Translations under genes and position numbers: made by a program
The notes under the pieces: model-generated
Databases searched by the model: none
The model's input: only the letters and a program-made list of their open reading frames with translations
What the model was told of the DNA's origin: nothing
Part shown: positions 60,601-62,171 of the stretch, piece by piece
Layout of the letters: the number at the start of each line of letters is the position of its first letter
Position numbering within the stretch: the stretch's first letter is position 1
DNA from: Paramoeba atlantica
Taxonomy: Eukaryota > Discosea
Direction of reading: 5' to 3'
Assembly: GCA_977017575.1 (NCBI GenBank)
Contig: CDRNVI010000198.1
Coordinates: 1-62,171, forward strand
DNA length: 62,171 nt

Positions 60601-60799
60601 CCTATTCCTGATGATATGAAGGTTTGTAAAGAGAGAGAAGAAGAAGAGAGAAGAAGAGAGAAGAAGAGAGAAGAAGAGAAGAAGAGAAAAGAAGAGAAAA
60701 GAAGAGAAAAGGTGAAAACTGAAAATTAATCTTTTTTTCTTGTTAATTCAGAAAATTATTGATGAATTGACAAAATTTGAGGATTTAAAAGAGAAATGA
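57286..60799 (+). CDS. RluA-type RNA pseudouridine synthase with S4 domain
   Basis: Twelve exons, starting at ATG 57286 (MFLNLFSSRSLYLRNFPRF, mitochondrial-presequence-like). Exons: 57286-57603, 57964-58013, 58177-58210, 58302-58372, 58572-58627, 58789 to about 58853, 58947-59438, 59598-59700, 59858-59925, 60101-60151, 60288-60621, 60752-60799. An S4 RNA-binding domain (RLDQFLRAFL, then IQRAIREGDVTVDG) precedes the catalytic part: LLAVNKPHGLLSHPSR, the catalytic-Asp motif LLHRLDRETSGVIL, MEMKPTTGRTHQIRIHLSHL and RHQLHAAELSVSHP. These isomerise uridine to pseudouridine in rRNA, tRNA or mRNA. Two low-complexity inserts (Ser/Pro-rich, about 58955-59230; polySer, 60345-60495) interrupt the fold. 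After QQIKF a TGA (60594-60596) stops the frame; the family-like ending EAPIPDDMK lies one base over, after a TTTT run. Confidence 0.9.
57562..57728 (+). repeat. Duplicated exon 1 end and donor of the RluA-type gene
   Basis: A 57-bp block (57562-57618) covering the end of exon 1 and the first bases of intron 1 is repeated without mismatch at 57672-57728, with TTTA repeats between. The second copy has no acceptor that keeps frame. Confidence 0.93.
58018..58165. repeat. TTTTCTCTC nonamer array in an intron
   Basis: About 15 tandem copies of TTTTCTCTC fill an intron of the RluA-type gene. This is the clearest short-period example of the pyrimidine intron content seen throughout. Confidence 0.9.
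59050..59225. repeat. CCCTCT/CCTTCT tract, translated
   Basis: A CT-rich hexamer array inside an exon of the RluA-type gene. It encodes a Ser/Pro-rich insert, so simple-sequence growth has spread into coding sequence. Confidence 0.8.
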
Positions 60800-60947
60800 A
60801 AAAAAAAGAAATGAAAAGAAAATCGAAACATGAAAAAAAGAGAATGCGTTCTCGAGAATGATATATTTATTTTGTTTTGACGAAAGAAGAGAATGTGAGA
60901 AGAAGAAAGAGAAGAAAGAGAAGAAGAGACAGCCTCTCTCTCTCCTC

Positions 60948-62171
60948 TTATTTTGGTTTTCTTCGAAGAGAGAAGAGAGAAGAAAAGCCTCTAAATCTTT
61001 GTCTTTCTGGTGGTGTTTCTTCTGGTGGGTTCACTGCCGTTGGACATTCCAGCTTTTTGATTTTGTATTAGAAGAGAAAAGAAAGAAGGAAAGAGCGGAA
61101 AAGAGAAGGAGAAAAGAAAGAGAGAGAGAGAAGGGAAAAGGAGAAGAGAAAGAGAGAAAAGAGAAGAAAGAGAGAGAGAGAGAAAAAAACCTCAATAAAT
61201 TGGAGAGAATCAAGCATTTCTCGAAGTTTTTGTTTACTTGAAATTCCAAACGCAATTGACTCAACTGTGAAAGAAAAAAAGGGAGAAAAAAGAGAGAGGA
61301 AGAAAGAAGAGGAGAAAAAAGATGTTTTAAAAAAATGGATTTTTCTTTTCCCCCACTCACATTTCTTTTTCCTTCCTTTTCTCTCTCTTCTTCTCTTCTT
61401 TTCTTCAAAAAAAAAAAGAATGAAAAAAAAAAATTATATTAACTGATGTCAGGACTGATGAGAGAAGAAGAAAGTTCTTTTAATTTTGCATCAATTTCCG
61501 CTCCAGAATCCTGTTATTTCAATATTATTTTTTTTTGATTCTTTTATCTTTTTCTTTCTTTCTTTCTTTCTTTTCTTCTTCTCTTCTTCTCTCTTCTTCT
61601 CTCTCTTCTTCTCTCTTCTTCTCTCTTCTTCTCCCTTCTTCTTTCTCTCCTTCTTTTCTCTCTCTCTCTCCTTTACCTGCCGACCAGAAACACATCGCAT
61701 GACAGCCCGAATACCCTCAAGAACTTTTTTCATCATTTTTGCACGAGATTGAAAAACTGCTGCTACTTTTTTCCACTAAAAGAATATTGTGAGAGAGATA
61801 AAGAAAGAAGAGAAGAGAAGAGAAGAGAAGAGAAGAGAAGAGAAGAGAAGAGAAGAGAGAGAAACCGAATGGTTTGGTTGTGAATGAAGAATTGTTGAAT
61901 AAAGAAGCATATATTTTTCACAAAATGGAGCAAACTATTCAAAATGATTAAAAAAAGAAGAGAAGAGAGAGAGAAGAGAAGAGAGAAGAAAAGAGAGAAG
62001 AGAGAAGAAAAGAGAAGAAAGAAACCTCAATTGCTTTCAGTGTGTGATACTCGGCTTTTGAGAAAGCTCTATTTATTTAATCGATGAGAAAGAAAAAAAG
62101 ATATCTTGAGGTTCGAAAAGAAAGAGAAAAAGAGAAAAAGAGAAAAAGAGAAAAGAAAAAGAGAAAAAAAG
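60948..62171 (-). CDS. CLU paralogue, 3' part (runs off the window)
   Basis: Exons match the last exons of the CLU gene at 45-46 kb in order and in sequence: RAFSKAEYHTLKAIE (about 62070-62027; there RAYQKAEYHTLKAIE), FAPFCEKYMLLYSTIL (about 61935; there FTPYCEKYLNLYSAIL), WKKVAAVFQSRAKMMKKV (about 61776; there WKKLAAVFKVRAEKVGRA), a DSGAEIDAKLKEL exon (about 61512-61442) and VESIAFGISSKQKLREMLDS then LQFIE (61268-61192; there GMLDRLQFVE). The last exon (61052-60948) ends GFSSLFSLRRKPK and TAA. It is a tandem same-strand duplicate separated from its partner by the plus-strand RluA-type gene. Sequence divergence is substantial, so the duplication is not recent. The 5' part lies beyond 62171. 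Confidence 0.85.

Noticed and set aside
6251..62171. Many long frames rich in Phe/Ser/Leu, or in Lys/Glu/Arg on the opposite strand
   Set aside because: They translate pyrimidine intron tracts or their complements, cross recognised splice sites, and share no protein-like composition with the supported exons.

Overview
This is one end of a linear nuclear chromosome from a unicellular eukaryote. It starts with about 935 bp of CCCTAAA (TTTAGGG) telomere, followed by very AT-rich, intron-dense DNA. Stops of the intact genes (TAA, TGA) fit the standard code. TTTAGGG telomeres occur in plants, many algae, alveolates and other protists, so they do not fix the lineage. A MEF2-like MADS-box gene, a CLU protein, an ADP/ATP carrier and a 7TM receptor-like gene suggest a free-living protist. 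I could not place it more precisely.

Layout. 1-935 telomere. 936-4473 a Ty3/gypsy-type retroelement (minus), cut in the reverse transcriptase by the telomere and carrying in-frame stops. 4802-5169 a direct repeat. 5170-6060 an A-tailed degenerate sequence. 6251-10042 an ankyrin-repeat gene (minus). 11065-12571 a MADS-box gene (minus). 12572-14762 no convincing gene, but GC-richer islands and a three-copy repeat. 14763-21174 an LRR membrane protein (minus). 21520-23144 a small charged protein with an RLGLGAK motif (minus). 23542-24459 an intronless ADP/ATP carrier (plus). 24723-25970 a secreted propeller-like protein (plus). 26066-31028 a geranylgeranyl-reductase-like flavoprotein (minus). 31462-39523 a giant Cys-rich 7TM protein (plus). 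39950-40992 an HMG-box protein (plus). 41591-44749 a Pmp-like right-handed beta-helix surface protein (plus). 44913 to about 56300 a CLU (clustered mitochondria) homologue (minus). 57286-60799 an RluA-type pseudouridine synthase (plus). 60948 to the window end: the 3' part of a CLU paralogue (minus).

Three patterns stand out. First, introns are almost pure pyrimidine on the coding strand, so purine/pyrimidine skew shows the direction of each gene. The long F/S/L-rich or K/E/R-rich open frames are translations of these introns. Second, the ankyrin and LRR genes place exactly one repeat in each exon, with constant intron phase (phase 0 with 102-nt exons; phase 2 with 72-nt exons). Third, at seven further places an exon fragment, usually the exon 3' end with its splice donor, is tandemly copied into the neighbouring intron. 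Together these suggest that local duplication of exon plus pyrimidine-tract intron is an active way of building and enlarging genes here.

Gene models were made by hand from splice sites and reading frame. The ankyrin, MADS, LRR, RLGLGAK, 7TM, HMG and beta-helix models each sum to a whole number of codons with one terminal stop. No expression data were used.
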